Source: Erysipelotrichaceae bacterium (lineage in GTDB: Bacteria; Bacillota_I; Bacilli_A; RFN20; CAG-826). Taken from it: DNA of 55,881 nt. The stretch lies in assembly GCA_012837435.1 (NCBI GenBank), contig DURD01000029.1, positions 1-55,881 on the forward strand, read 5' to 3'. A model generated the notes under the pieces. That model saw only the letters and a list, made by a program, of their open reading frames with translations, ran no database searches and was not told the origin of the DNA. Of the stretch, positions 1 to 7,718 are shown one piece after another; within the stretch, counting starts at the first letter, position 1; every line of letters begins with the position of its first letter. The translations under genes were made by a program, and so were the position numbers.

Positions 1-223
1 ATCGATAGATAAAAGATAGCCCTTGAACTCTTCTTGGTTAAGAGGTTCAGATAAATGGAAGAGATAGTATTTCACAATACGTTAAAAATAACATATTTAT
101 CATATAAAAAACACAATTTTCACAGAAAAATTAGCATCTTTATAAGAAATAAAAATAATGAACATGAAAATAAGAAAAGGAAGAAATCGGCTTTTTCCCC
201 ACTTTTACAATCTAGTAAAGATT
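1..223. other. AT-rich segment without a gene
   Basis: No convincing open reading frame or RNA gene is visible. An imperfect inverted repeat at about 22-51 (arms TGAACTCTT and AAGAGGTTCA with one bulged base) could fold into a hairpin but has no T-run after it. The segment lies downstream of the glycyl-radical enzyme gene, so it is probably 3' untranslated or spacer DNA cut by the window edge. Confidence 0.4.
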
Positions 224-2284
224 CTAGCTATTGAACTCTAATCTTTTGATGATATGGTTTTGGTAGACTAAATCTAATTCATTAAAATAGCCACTCCAGC
301 CCCATACTCTAACGATTAAGTTTTTATGATCTTCTGGATGTTTTTGAGCATCTAATAAAACATCGCGATTGATAGCGTTTAATTGCAATTGATGGCCCCC
401 GAGAGCAATGTATGTTTTGACGAGCATCGCTACTTTCTTTTCACCATCTTCGTTTCTAAATACAGTGTCATGAAATTCTAGAGTTAATGGACCACCATTG
501 CAAACATTTTGTAAATTTGGTTTGGTAAAAGAAGAAATAACTGAGAGAACACCATTAAAGTTGACGTTTAAACTCGGAGAATAATTTGCTGCGAAAGGCT
601 CGCCATTTTTTCTCCCATCAGCAGTAGCGCCAAGTTTCTCGGAATACCAAATGTAGTACATCGCTGTGCCTGTTCCTGCCCTATAACATCCACCTTTTGC
701 ATTTTTATATTTTGAGCATTCTAAAGAGAATTTATCTAATAATCTAACGGCAATATCATCAACATAGGCTTCATTATTACCCATTTTTGGAGAAGAAATT
801 AATTTCTTTTGTAAGGAAAGGTATCCTTCAAAATTATTGTCGATTGCCGTGAGCAATTCTTCTTTGGCAATATCCTTTTTCTCAAAGATGTGTTCTTTGA
901 TAGCCGCTAATGAATCCGAAGCGTTAGCAATACCGGCACCGTGAAATCCATAGTTATTATATTTTCCACCATCGGCAATATCTTTTTTATTATTAACGCA
1001 ATCTTTCATCAAAATAGATTGAAAAGGAGAAGGAATTAAGAAACAAGAGTGGTAAACGTTTGTCAAACGGAGTACTTCTTTTTCCATCTCTTTATTTACA
1101 ATTTCTTCAACTTCTTCATATGTCTGTGCATCCATAAAGGATTCGCTATGAATTGCTCTGTCTACTAATTCTGGAAAACTGAGAGCATCGACATTAGGAA
1201 TATCCATTCCCACTTTTGGAATGATGAATTCCCAGCAAGCCGCCATCACATAATCTCTAGCGTCTTCTAGTGAATATCCCAGTTTTAAAAGTGCTGGAAT
1301 AACGACATCGTCATTACTATATTGAGGAAAACCTAAACCTTTTTTTGTAAGTTTTGTGCCGAGTTCATACCACTTCATGTCAGTATTCTTATTAACCCGC
1401 ATATTGATTTTTGGATCTATTAAGTTCACTGTCAACGAGGCTTCTAAACATAATTTACTCAATTCGTTATAAGCATCGCTACCATCATTAGGCTTTACAC
1501 CCCCCAGGACCAACGATTGGCCATTATCGCCCTGTTGAACACCAGGATATAAATCGGCATCAAAGTTTAAAGAAATAAATAGTTCTTCTGTTAAATCAAG
1601 AGCTTCTTCATAGTTAAGAACACCTTCATCGATGTCTTTTTTGAAGAATGGATACATGTATTGATCAAATCTACCGATCGTATTGTGCTTGTTAGCGTTA
1701 ATCCAGAGCATGTAATTCATTATTCTGAAAAAGACTAGCGCTTCATGATAACTATTAGGTCTATTGTAAGGAACGTTCTCCAAAATTCTAGCCAATTTAA
1801 CATTGCCGACATTTAACGCTTCATCGTGATATTTTTGCACAATCTTGTAGGTAGCATAGATTGATTCTTGCATAGCCAACAATTCATCATTTTCTTTCGC
1901 AGTATTGTTCTCTTCTAGCTTTTCTTTAATTTCTTCAAGTCGCTTGTTGAAACCGACATTCAAAGTATATTCATAATCGCTAGAAATGTTACACACCAAA
2001 GCATTGTCAAAAATGCATTGGGTTTTTTCAATCTCTTTAATTTCTTCATCCGACAAAATGGATGGAATATGACGAATTGTGCGGTAAAAACCTATTCTTT
2101 CGTTTTCATAAACGATAGCCTTCTCATGCTCAACCATTTTCATTAAGCGACGAGAGACACGTAAAGGAAGAGAAATGTCTCTGTTTCCCACTATTGAAGA
2201 CACATCGATTTTTATGTCTCTTCTTAGTTTTCTATAATCTCTTTTTAACAATCTATCGTAACTTTCTTTAGTGATATAATTCAT
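224..2284 (-). CDS. Glycyl-radical enzyme (pyruvate formate-lyase superfamily), substrate unassigned
   Basis: A 686-residue protein with the two hallmarks of glycyl-radical enzymes. The catalytic cysteine is Cys350 with Glu352 (AACWEF), and the radical glycine is Gly662 in RVWGWSGYF near the C-terminus. The TADGRKNGEP segment before it is also typical of the family. After radical installation on the glycine, such enzymes cleave C-C, C-N, C-O or C-S bonds under strict anoxia. The Cys-Trp-Glu context and RVWGWSG instead of RVSGYAV argue against pyruvate formate-lyase itself and for a lyase, dehydratase or decarboxylase branch. At 686 residues it is shorter than the usual 750-850. The activase gene is 11 bp upstream, and AGGGAAA precedes the ATG. 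The substrate cannot be named from sequence alone. Confidence 0.9.
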   Translation of the reverse strand: MNYITKESYDRLLKRDYRKLRRDIKIDVSSIVGNRDISLPLRVSRRLMKMVEHEKAIVYENERIGFYRTIRHIPSILSDEEIKEIEKTQCIFDNALVCNISSDYEYTLNVGFNKRLEEIKEKLEENNTAKENDELLAMQESIYATYKIVQKYHDEALNVGNVKLARILENVPYNRPNSYHEALVFFRIMNYMLWINANKHNTIGRFDQYMYPFFKKDIDEGVLNYEEALDLTEELFISLNFDADLYPGVQQGDNGQSLVLGGVKPNDGSDAYNELSKLCLEASLTVNLIDPKINMRVNKNTDMKWYELGTKLTKKGLGFPQYSNDDVVIPALLKLGYSLEDARDYVMAACWEFIIPKVGMDIPNVDALSFPELVDRAIHSESFMDAQTYEEVEEIVNKEMEKEVLRLTNVYHSCFLIPSPFQSILMKDCVNNKKDIADGGKYNNYGFHGAGIANASDSLAAIKEHIFEKKDIAKEELLTAIDNNFEGYLSLQKKLISSPKMGNNEAYVDDIAVRLLDKFSLECSKYKNAKGGCYRAGTGTAMYYIWYSEKLGATADGRKNGEPFAANYSPSLNVNFNGVLSVISSFTKPNLQNVCNGGPLTLEFHDTVFRNEDGEKKVAMLVKTYIALGGHQLQLNAINRDVLLDAQKHPEDHKNLIVRVWGWSGYFNELDLVYQNHIIKRLEFNS

Positions 2285-2295
2285 ATTCTTTTTCC

Positions 2296-3162
2296 CTATA
2301 AAACTCGAGCGCTGATGTTGGCTTCCTTAAATAAACCCAGTCTTGGATTTGACGGAACACTTTCATCAAATTTGGGTTTGTATTCTTTTCCGGCCATTTT
2401 ATATTTGGCTCCTGCATATTTATTGTATGGGAGAAGTTCAACCATACGCAAATTCGAATAATCTTTTATTTTGGAAATAATGGCATTGATATTCTCTTCT
2501 GTGTCAACAACGCCTGGAATAAGAGGAATGCGAACAATAAAAGGAATGTCGGTTGTGCCTAGGTATTTCAAATTCTCTAAAATGAGTTCATTATTAATCC
2601 CTTCGTATTCTTTGGCTTTTTCTTTATCCATAATCTTCATATCGAAGAGAACTAAATCCATTTGATTGACAATCTCCTTAAAATGTTCTCTTGGTGCATA
2701 GCCAGAAGTTTGAAGGGCTAAATGAATCTTATTCTTTAGAAGTGAGACGGTTTCTTTTAAACCTTCATATTGCGCTAAAGGCTCTCCACCAGAAAAAGTA
2801 ATACCGCCGTTATTGAAAGAAAGAATGTCTTTATTTTTCAACAAAATATCAACTAGTTGCTGTGGTTCATAATCAATGGCAGCAAATCTGATGAGGTTTC
2901 TCGGACAAACGTCAATGCATTTTCCACAAGCAACGCAATTTTCTCTACGAGTAGGACAAACGTCAAAACAAGCACCACATTCCAAGCAGCCATTAGGACT
3001 TCTCAATGTATAATTTTTAAAATCCTGCCCTTCTGGTGAATGACACCAATTACATCTTAACGGGCAACCCTTTAAAAAAACTGTTGTCCTAATCCCAGGA
3101 CCATCGTAGACCGAGAATTCTTCGATAGAAAACACACGAACTTTCATATTTTTCATCGGCAT
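2296..3162 (-). CDS. Glycyl-radical enzyme activase (radical SAM)
   Basis: This radical-SAM protein installs the radical on the adjacent glycyl-radical enzyme using S-adenosylmethionine and a [4Fe-4S] cluster. Residues 33-40 carry the CxxxCxxC motif (GCPLRCNWCH). They are followed by a two-cluster ferredoxin insert with Cys at about 59, 62, 65, 69 and 76, 79, 82, 86. That insert is usual in activases of non-PFL glycyl-radical enzymes and absent from PflA. The SFNNGGITFSGGEP segment fits the radical SAM GGEP motif. The frame can be extended to a TTG at 3189, but I prefer the ATG at 3162 because AAGAGG lies about 12 nt upstream. It forms an operon with the enzyme gene downstream. Confidence 0.9.
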   Translation of the reverse strand: MPMKNMKVRVFSIEEFSVYDGPGIRTTVFLKGCPLRCNWCHSPEGQDFKNYTLRSPNGCLECGACFDVCPTRRENCVACGKCIDVCPRNLIRFAAIDYEPQQLVDILLKNKDILSFNNGGITFSGGEPLAQYEGLKETVSLLKNKIHLALQTSGYAPREHFKEIVNQMDLVLFDMKIMDKEKAKEYEGINNELILENLKYLGTTDIPFIVRIPLIPGVVDTEENINAIISKIKDYSNLRMVELLPYNKYAGAKYKMAGKEYKPKFDESVPSNPRLGLFKEANISARVL

Positions 3163-3233
3163 TTTAATATTAGACCTCTTTTTTTGCAACAGATATACTT
3201 TTTTTTACAAATCAGTAAAAAACTAAAATAGTA

Positions 3234-3250
3234 TCCAAAAAATTTTTGGA
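3234..3250. promoter_or_regulatory. Palindrome upstream of the activase gene
   Basis: A 17-nt palindrome (TCCAAAA-A-TTTTGGA type) lies about 70 bp upstream of the activase start. It sits in the control region of the glycyl-radical operon and could be an operator. No regulator for it is seen in the window, and A/T-rich palindromes arise easily by chance. Confidence 0.3.
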
Positions 3251-3401
3251 CTACCCTATCCAACAAATAAAGAGATCTTGCTTTTGATGAAGAGTTCGAC
3301 ACATCAAACACTACTTTTGTTTAGTATTTAATGTGCATTTTAATGTTTTGTTTAATCAATGAAACTTTTTAGTTTTTCATTTATACATGTTCAATCGGTG
3401 A

Positions 3402-3686
3402 TTATTTTTCCAAATTTTCAGCTTCAGAAATGATTTTGTTCAACCGATCAATTTTTGGGCTGGAATAGATACCTTTACTAGTTTCTGTGTCCTTGCAGTA
3501 TCTAATGCCGTCTTTGTCGAGAACTAAAATGTTACTGTTGTATCCAGGTAACGTTTTCAAAACGGCAGTAATTGAAACAGAACTTCTTTGAACTTCATAA
3601 CCGTACTTAGAAAGTATCTTTTCAATAGAATCGAGCGAAGCATGTGTGTAAGCTTCGATGATTTCTTGCCTGTCAGCATAACCCAT
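3402..3686 (-). CDS. Small hypothetical protein (94 aa)
   Basis: I do not recognise a family. The start at 3686 is chosen because AAGGAGGAG lies directly upstream of the ATG. An upstream in-frame extension to 3746 has no such site. The protein is soluble and mixed-charge, with no signal peptide or membrane segment. The N-terminal third looks helical, the middle (residues about 35-60) contains beta-rich stretches such as NILVLDKDGIRYC, and the last 25 residues are probably helical. It stands alone between the glycyl-radical operon and a tRNA pair and has no obvious operon partner. Confidence 0.7.
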   Translation of the reverse strand: MGYADRQEIIEAYTHASLDSIEKILSKYGYEVQRSSVSITAVLKTLPGYNSNILVLDKDGIRYCKDTETSKGIYSSPKIDRLNKIISEAENLEK

Positions 3687-3833
3687 ATAGAACTCCTCCT
3701 TGTCTCCTTTTTCTATTCCATCACTATCAGTGGTGTTCATACACATTGTACCTTTTTACCTCTCTTTTAAATGATATAACAATCATTTTTATAACATTTT
3801 TACAACTTTTTTACTTGATGTTTTAACTTCAAA

Positions 3834-3880
3834 TAAAAACTCGCCTTTGTCACTGAAATTTTAGCGATAATTGGCGAGTA
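3834..3880 (-). terminator. Terminator of the tRNA-Asn/tRNA-Glu unit
   Basis: On the minus strand, arms ACTCGCC and GGCGAGT pair across a loop of about 27 nt and are followed by TTTTTATTT. It lies 10 nt beyond the tRNA-Glu CCA end, as expected for an intrinsic terminator of the two-tRNA transcript. Confidence 0.7.
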
Positions 3881-3889
3881 ATTTTTATA

Positions 3890-3966
3890 TGGCGACCTAT
3901 ACGGGATTCGAACCCATGAATGCATGCGTGAAAGGCATGTGAGTTAAACCACTTCTCCAATAGGCC
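3890..3966 (-). tRNA. tRNA-Glu(TTC)
   Basis: A cloverleaf can be drawn. Acceptor GGCCTAT pairs with ATAGGTC. The anticodon loop CTTTCAC gives anticodon TTC. The T-arm GGGTTCGAATCCC is standard, and CCA is encoded. It is co-transcribed with tRNA-Asn 6 nt upstream. Confidence 0.95.
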
Positions 3967-3972
3967 ACATCG

Positions 3973-4048
3973 TGGCGCCTACCGTAGGACTCGAACCTAC
4001 GACCGATCGGTTAACAGCCGATAGCTCTACCGACTGAGCTAGGTAGGC
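3973..4048 (-). tRNA. tRNA-Asn(GTT)
   Basis: Acceptor GCCTACC pairs with GGTAGGC. The anticodon loop CTGTTAA gives GTT, the T-loop is TTCGAGT, and CCA is encoded. It is the first gene of the tRNA-Asn/tRNA-Glu unit. Confidence 0.95.
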
Positions 4049-4080
4049 AGTAGCAACCACGCTCCTCGAGCGCGGATTAA

Positions 4081-4109
4081 ATATTATCATGCGCTTGCAC
4101 CAAAGACAA
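4081..4109 (-). promoter_or_regulatory. Promoter of the tRNA-Asn/tRNA-Glu unit
   Basis: On the minus strand, TTGTCT and TAATAT are separated by exactly 17 bp. The predicted start lies about 25 nt before tRNA-Asn, which fits a tRNA promoter placed just downstream of acpP. Confidence 0.55.
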
Positions 4110-4118
4110 GACAATTTA

Positions 4119-4340
4119 TTATTTCTTCGACTCGATCAAATCAACGAGATCTTTGACAGTTTTTAGATTGACAATTTCATCGCTGGAGAATTCAACTTTT
4201 AGAACTTCTTCGATTTTTAACATCGCTTCCACTAGATCGAGAGAATCTAAACCAATATCCACAAGATTGTCCTCGTAACTTATCGAATTAACATCAACGC
4301 GATCCTTTATAGCTTCTTTAACAATTTCTACTGATTTCAT
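4119..4340 (-). CDS. acpP: Acyl carrier protein
   Basis: A 73-residue acidic four-helix protein with the phosphopantetheine attachment motif GLDSLDLVE, serine at about residue 33. It carries growing acyl chains during fatty acid and phospholipid synthesis in the cytoplasm. The length is normal for the family. AAAGGAG precedes the ATG by a few bases. It is monocistronic as far as can be seen, lying between the terminator of the Tad-like operon and the tRNA-Asn promoter. No other fatty acid genes are in the window. Confidence 0.93.
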   Translation of the reverse strand: MKSVEIVKEAIKDRVDVNSISYEDNLVDIGLDSLDLVEAMLKIEEVLKVEFSSDEIVNLKTVKDLVDLIESKK

Positions 4341-4383
4341 AACTCCTTTATTCTATACAATAAATGTTTTTCATTCAACAGAA

Positions 4384-4405
4384 AACGGCCCTTTTTGGAG
4401 CCGTT
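4384..4405 (-). terminator. Terminator of the Tad-like operon
   Basis: On the minus strand, AACGGC and GCCGTT pair around a 10-nt loop, followed by TTCTGTT. It starts 21 nt beyond the stop of the pilin-like gene and separates the Tad-like operon from acpP. Confidence 0.65.
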
Positions 4406-4425
4406 AACCTTTTTGAAAACCATAG

Positions 4426-4569
4426 TTATATGCTACTAACTATTTTCGCGACTTCGCTCGAAACAGAATTTGTCAAGTTAGTAAACACTGTTGTCAAACT
4501 AGCGGCGACGATACCAAACACCATGATAACTAAGATGATACCTAATAACTGCCCTTTAATTTCAGACAT
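4426..4569 (-). CDS. Flp-like short pilin precursor (47 aa)
   Basis: A short gene with AAAGGAGGAAGGTT directly before its ATG. The product has a hydrophilic start (MSEIKG), then about 20 hydrophobic residues (LLGIILVIMVFGIVAAS) and a small polar tail, 47 residues in all. This is the architecture of Flp/type IVb pilins: leader, cleavage after Gly6, then an N-terminal hydrophobic helix. The Glu at +5 typical of Flp is not present, so cleavage at Gly6 is inferred. It is the last gene of an operon with TadA/B/C-like and TadE-like genes, 14 nt after the preceding stop, and is followed by a terminator. A last-position pilin is plausible as the main structural subunit of the fibre. Confidence 0.7.
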   Translation of the reverse strand: MSEIKGQLLGIILVIMVFGIVAASLTTVFTNLTNSVSSEVAKIVSSI

Positions 4570-4583
4570 AACCTTCCTCCTTT

Positions 4584-4925
4584 CTATCCATAAAAACCGA
4601 TGATGGTCATTCTTTGCACCGCAATCGTCATTTCATTTTTATCGATAACCATGGGATGGAATTTGCTCGTGATAATGTAAGTAATCTTTTGGCCAAATGT
4701 CGGAGCGGGATATTCATCGCAAATAAATTCCACATGAAAAGTACTTTCAATTTCCTCGATAAATTCTTGATTAATAACTCCGTTTCTCGATATTAAATAG
4801 GAGATGTTATTAGCTTTAGCGTCTAAAGCGCTGTAGGCAGACTGCAAACACAAAAGGTCGACACCAAAAAGGAAAAATAAAGAAATAAAGATCATCGATA
4901 AAACAAGACTAATTTTATATGACAT
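4584..4925 (-). CDS. TadE-like pseudopilin (113 aa)
   Basis: One N-terminal hydrophobic helix (residues about 5-27) is followed by a roughly 85-residue extracytoplasmic part. This is the layout of TadE/TadF minor pseudopilins, which are thought to initiate or anchor Tad pili. No clear peptidase site is present. The gene overlaps the TadC-like gene by 11 nt and precedes the pilin-like gene by 14 nt. The assignment rests on architecture and neighbours rather than on strong residue conservation. Confidence 0.65.
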   Translation of the reverse strand: MSYKISLVLSMIFISLFFLFGVDLLCLQSAYSALDAKANNISYLISRNGVINQEFIEEIESTFHVEFICDEYPAPTFGQKITYIITSKFHPMVIDKNEMTIAVQRMTIIGFYG

Positions 4926-5580
4926 TAACGAGCTCTCCTAAAACCGATAATATGGAAATCGTTAAAGAAATAGTAATGAGACCCGCTCCTACGAGAGGAA
5001 AGGTTGACATATTAGTTAACGATTTTTCTTTTTGTTCCATCATTTCTTTGTCGCGATTTTTAGCTAGTTCATCAAATGTCGCATTAAACTGATTTAATTG
5101 AGAACTATTTTCCCCTTGGTCGACCATTTGATAAATCGAAAGCATCAAGCTAGAAAAGGCTACTTGTTGAAAATTTTTGGCAAAATTGACGAAGGGTTGA
5201 ACTGATTTATCTTTATCTATTTCTTTGAGCATATTTTCAATTTTTTCTTTCATCCAGAGCGAACAATATGGTAAGAGCAAATTAAAAGATTGATAGACAT
5301 TATTTTTGTTTTCGATATAGACTTCGAAATAAGAAATAATTGTCACTAATTCGTTTTCTCTTTCTTTCAGAATGATGTTCTTTTTGTCTTGATAACTGGT
5401 CAGCAAATAATAATCTAATAGAAATAGCCCTAGAATAGCGATGATGGCCCACACAATTTGGTCTAGCAAAAAGAAGAGTACTGCCGCAAGAGCAAATCCA
5501 ATAATATTGATTATCGTGATTTTTATTATTTCCGTCTGATAAGACAAACCGACAAAATTAATAGTTTCCTTAATTTTCAT
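4915..5580 (-). CDS. TadC-like inner-membrane platform protein
   Basis: A 221-residue membrane protein with paired hydrophobic segments at residues about 25-65 and another near the C-terminus (FPLVGAGLITISLTISILSVLG). A cytoplasmic four-helix T2SSF-type domain lies between them. It should form the membrane platform that couples the motor ATPase to pilin assembly. It is shorter than typical TadC (about 280-320). It overlaps the TadB-like gene upstream by 11 nt and the TadE-like gene downstream by 11 nt, so translation is probably coupled. Confidence 0.75.
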   Translation of the reverse strand: MKIKETINFVGLSYQTEIIKITIINIIGFALAAVLFFLLDQIVWAIIAILGLFLLDYYLLTSYQDKKNIILKERENELVTIISYFEVYIENKNNVYQSFNLLLPYCSLWMKEKIENMLKEIDKDKSVQPFVNFAKNFQQVAFSSLMLSIYQMVDQGENSSQLNQFNATFDELAKNRDKEMMEQKEKSLTNMSTFPLVGAGLITISLTISILSVLGELVNVI

Positions 5581-6277
5581 GTTCTTTCCATCCTTCTAAA
5601 TTGATCTGAGTAATTCTTTTAACCATCACATAGATGGAAAAAATAACAAAAATAAAAATAATGACGATGGAGCTTTGAAAGACCACTGTTTTGCTAATAT
5701 AGTGATAAAACTGCGAAAGCGCAAAACGCAGAGAGGCTAAAATGCCTAGGGCAATACTCCACAAAACTACGAATTCGATGACTTTTGAACGAGAAACATT
5801 TTGACAATATAGGACATATTGTTCTTTTAGTCGCACTTGATTGACGAGATGTTTACTCATCACGAGAATATCCCCTCCTTGTTCGTTCCATAACGTCACG
5901 ATATCCAAAAACAAATGATATAAATCAAAGGTGAAATATTTCTTTAAGTAAGACAACTTTTCTTGTTCATTCATTTCTTTTATCGAGTCAATGACTTCTT
6001 TGGTTTCACTATCCGCGGTTTCGTAACCGCTTTGCATCGCTGCGTTTAAAGAACCTCTAACGCTTAAAGTAATTAAAAAGTTATTAATGAATTGATAACA
6101 CTGATGGTAGCGACGGATTTTATTTTGGTATTTGTTGATTTGCCTTCTCACGAAGAAAACAAAAAATGATATAGTCAACGTAAAAATCAATAAGGTGGAT
6201 ATTAAGTTTTCACTCGTGATATAAATAGCGCCGGCAAAGGCAAAAGCAACAATTAGACCAATTAACACTAAGTTCAT
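5570..6277 (-). CDS. TadB-like inner-membrane platform protein
   Basis: A 235-residue protein with two N-terminal membrane segments (about 3-45), a central T2SSF-like cytoplasmic region containing WNEQGGDILVMSKHL, and two C-terminal membrane segments. TadB and TadC form a hetero-platform in Tad systems. The gene starts 2 nt after the ATPase stop and overlaps the TadC-like gene. The central GGDI-containing helix matches the T2SSF/TadB pattern in which helices pack against the motor. It is shorter than the usual 260-300 residues. Confidence 0.78.
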   Translation of the reverse strand: MNLVLIGLIVAFAFAGAIYITSENLISTLLIFTLTISFFVFFVRRQINKYQNKIRRYHQCYQFINNFLITLSVRGSLNAAMQSGYETADSETKEVIDSIKEMNEQEKLSYLKKYFTFDLYHLFLDIVTLWNEQGGDILVMSKHLVNQVRLKEQYVLYCQNVSRSKVIEFVVLWSIALGILASLRFALSQFYHYISKTVVFQSSIVIIFIFVIFSIYVMVKRITQINLEGWKEHEN

Positions 6278-6279
6278 TT

Positions 6280-7332
6280 TTATCCTCCTATAAACGTTTT
6301 TTTGAAAAGTAGGCTCGCTTGAGATAAGTCTAATAATTGCAAGGCGGCCTTTGGTAACTTTCCATAACTCTTGGTAAGTCCATCGCTACCATATATTTCT
6401 TCCATGCCCTTCTGATCGAAATAGGCGATGGATGAAATGTATCTTTGAACCAATCCACTAGTGGTATATTTCCTCTTCAGGTAGATGTAAAAACGCAGGT
6501 TATGCGAAATATCTCGATAGACGTCATCGAAGCGTAATTTTTGAGGATTCATCATAATCATTCTCGCCATGCGGTTTGGCATGTTGTAGATATCAAGAGC
6601 GTGAATCGTAGTAATGATGGGATGACCAGTTAAAGAAGAATTCAAAACTTCGAGCATTTCTTCACCGCGTGCTTCCGCCACAATGAGCCAATCAGGATTA
6701 CTTCTCAAAGCAGTTTTAACCAACTTTCTGATAGAAACTTGCTCGCGATTTTCATCGGCTTGCCAGATATTTAAATCGAGTTGATTTTCTAAAGACAATT
6801 GATCTAACTCTAATATGTTATCGATGACGATAACGCGAGAATTTTCACTCATCCTCGTCAACAGATATTTTTGTAATTCCGTCTTTCCACTTCCCGTTAT
6901 TCCTCCGATAACTAAAGACACTTGAGAATAAATTAAAACATCTAATAAGTCCCTAATTTCTTGGCCTAGAAAACGATCGTCTTGTCCAATTTTTAAAGTG
7001 GTTGAAGACAAACGGATAGAAAAACAGACGCTTTCAATGTTGTTTTTGCGACAAACACTTTGGTGTAAAGCATTGATGCGATATCGCCCAAACGAAATAT
7101 CTAATTCGGGATTTTGATAAGAAAATTGTTTTTCCGCCAGATTAGCTATTTGCCGAATAAAATCTTTAGCGGTTTGATAATTGATCTTTATATCGCTCTT
7201 TAATCTTCCGTAGTTATTGTTCAAATAAAAAATATCTTCCCCATTATAAGAAATATCGGTGATATCACTATTTTTAACTAGGGGTGACAAGAAGGAATTT
7301 TCCAGATAATCAATTAACCTATTTACTTCCAT
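6280..7332 (-). CDS. CpaF/TadA-type secretion ATPase
   Basis: A 350-residue type II/IV secretion ATPase. Walker A is GGITGSGKT at about 143-151, the Walker B-like segment is PDWLIVAEARGEE at about 213-225, and the His-box TTIHA is at about 241-245. AEARG is diagnostic of the CpaF/TadA branch. It hydrolyses ATP at the cytoplasmic face to drive pilin insertion into or extraction from the membrane. The N-terminal domain is short, and the total length is below the usual 400-480, as in other stripped-down Gram-positive Tad loci. The start codon overlaps the preceding stop (TAATG), so translation is coupled. Confidence 0.9.
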   Translation of the reverse strand: MEVNRLIDYLENSFLSPLVKNSDITDISYNGEDIFYLNNNYGRLKSDIKINYQTAKDFIRQIANLAEKQFSYQNPELDISFGRYRINALHQSVCRKNNIESVCFSIRLSSTTLKIGQDDRFLGQEIRDLLDVLIYSQVSLVIGGITGSGKTELQKYLLTRMSENSRVIVIDNILELDQLSLENQLDLNIWQADENREQVSIRKLVKTALRSNPDWLIVAEARGEEMLEVLNSSLTGHPIITTIHALDIYNMPNRMARMIMMNPQKLRFDDVYRDISHNLRFYIYLKRKYTTSGLVQRYISSIAYFDQKGMEEIYGSDGLTKSYGKLPKAALQLLDLSQASLLFKKTFIGG

Positions 7333-7718
7333 TATTGACTCCTGATTTCGTAGTACATTGATCTTTGATAATGAAAAGAAAAAGTTAACGTTGCTTCGAC
7401 TAGTATTTCCGTGGCTTCTGGCTTATCAGAAAGGCAAATGGAATAATCTTCTTGATTGTAATAGGAAATGGTAACCGAATAATCTTTGCTATAACGAGGT
7501 AGGGAGTAGTCAAAATATGAATGAATATTGTCCTCTAATATTTCTTTATCGAAATAAGGATTTTCTCCTGTGGAAAGGTTATAAAGAACTACCGCAGTTT
7601 CAAAAAGCGCTAAAGGTGTAGATAAAACTAAGCGATTGATACCATTTAGTTGATAAGAAATCGTACAAAAGTTACATGACATCACGACAACAAATAAGGA
7701 AATAAACATTAAAAACAT
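7332..7718 (-). CDS. TadE-like pseudopilin (128 aa)
   Basis: The start at 7718 is preferred over the longer frame because AGGAGG precedes it and the ATG overlaps the upstream stop (TAATG). The protein has one N-terminal membrane helix (about residues 1-22) followed by an extracytoplasmic domain ending in a beta-rich stretch (EILVEATLTFSFHYQ). This layout fits TadE-like minor pseudopilins. It is the first of two such genes flanking the motor and platform genes. The sequence is poorly conserved, so function is inferred from architecture and operon position. Confidence 0.65.
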   Translation of the reverse strand: MFLMFISLFVVVMSCNFCTISYQLNGINRLVLSTPLALFETAVVLYNLSTGENPYFDKEILEDNIHSYFDYSLPRYSKDYSVTISYYNQEDYSICLSDKPEATEILVEATLTFSFHYQRSMYYEIRSQ

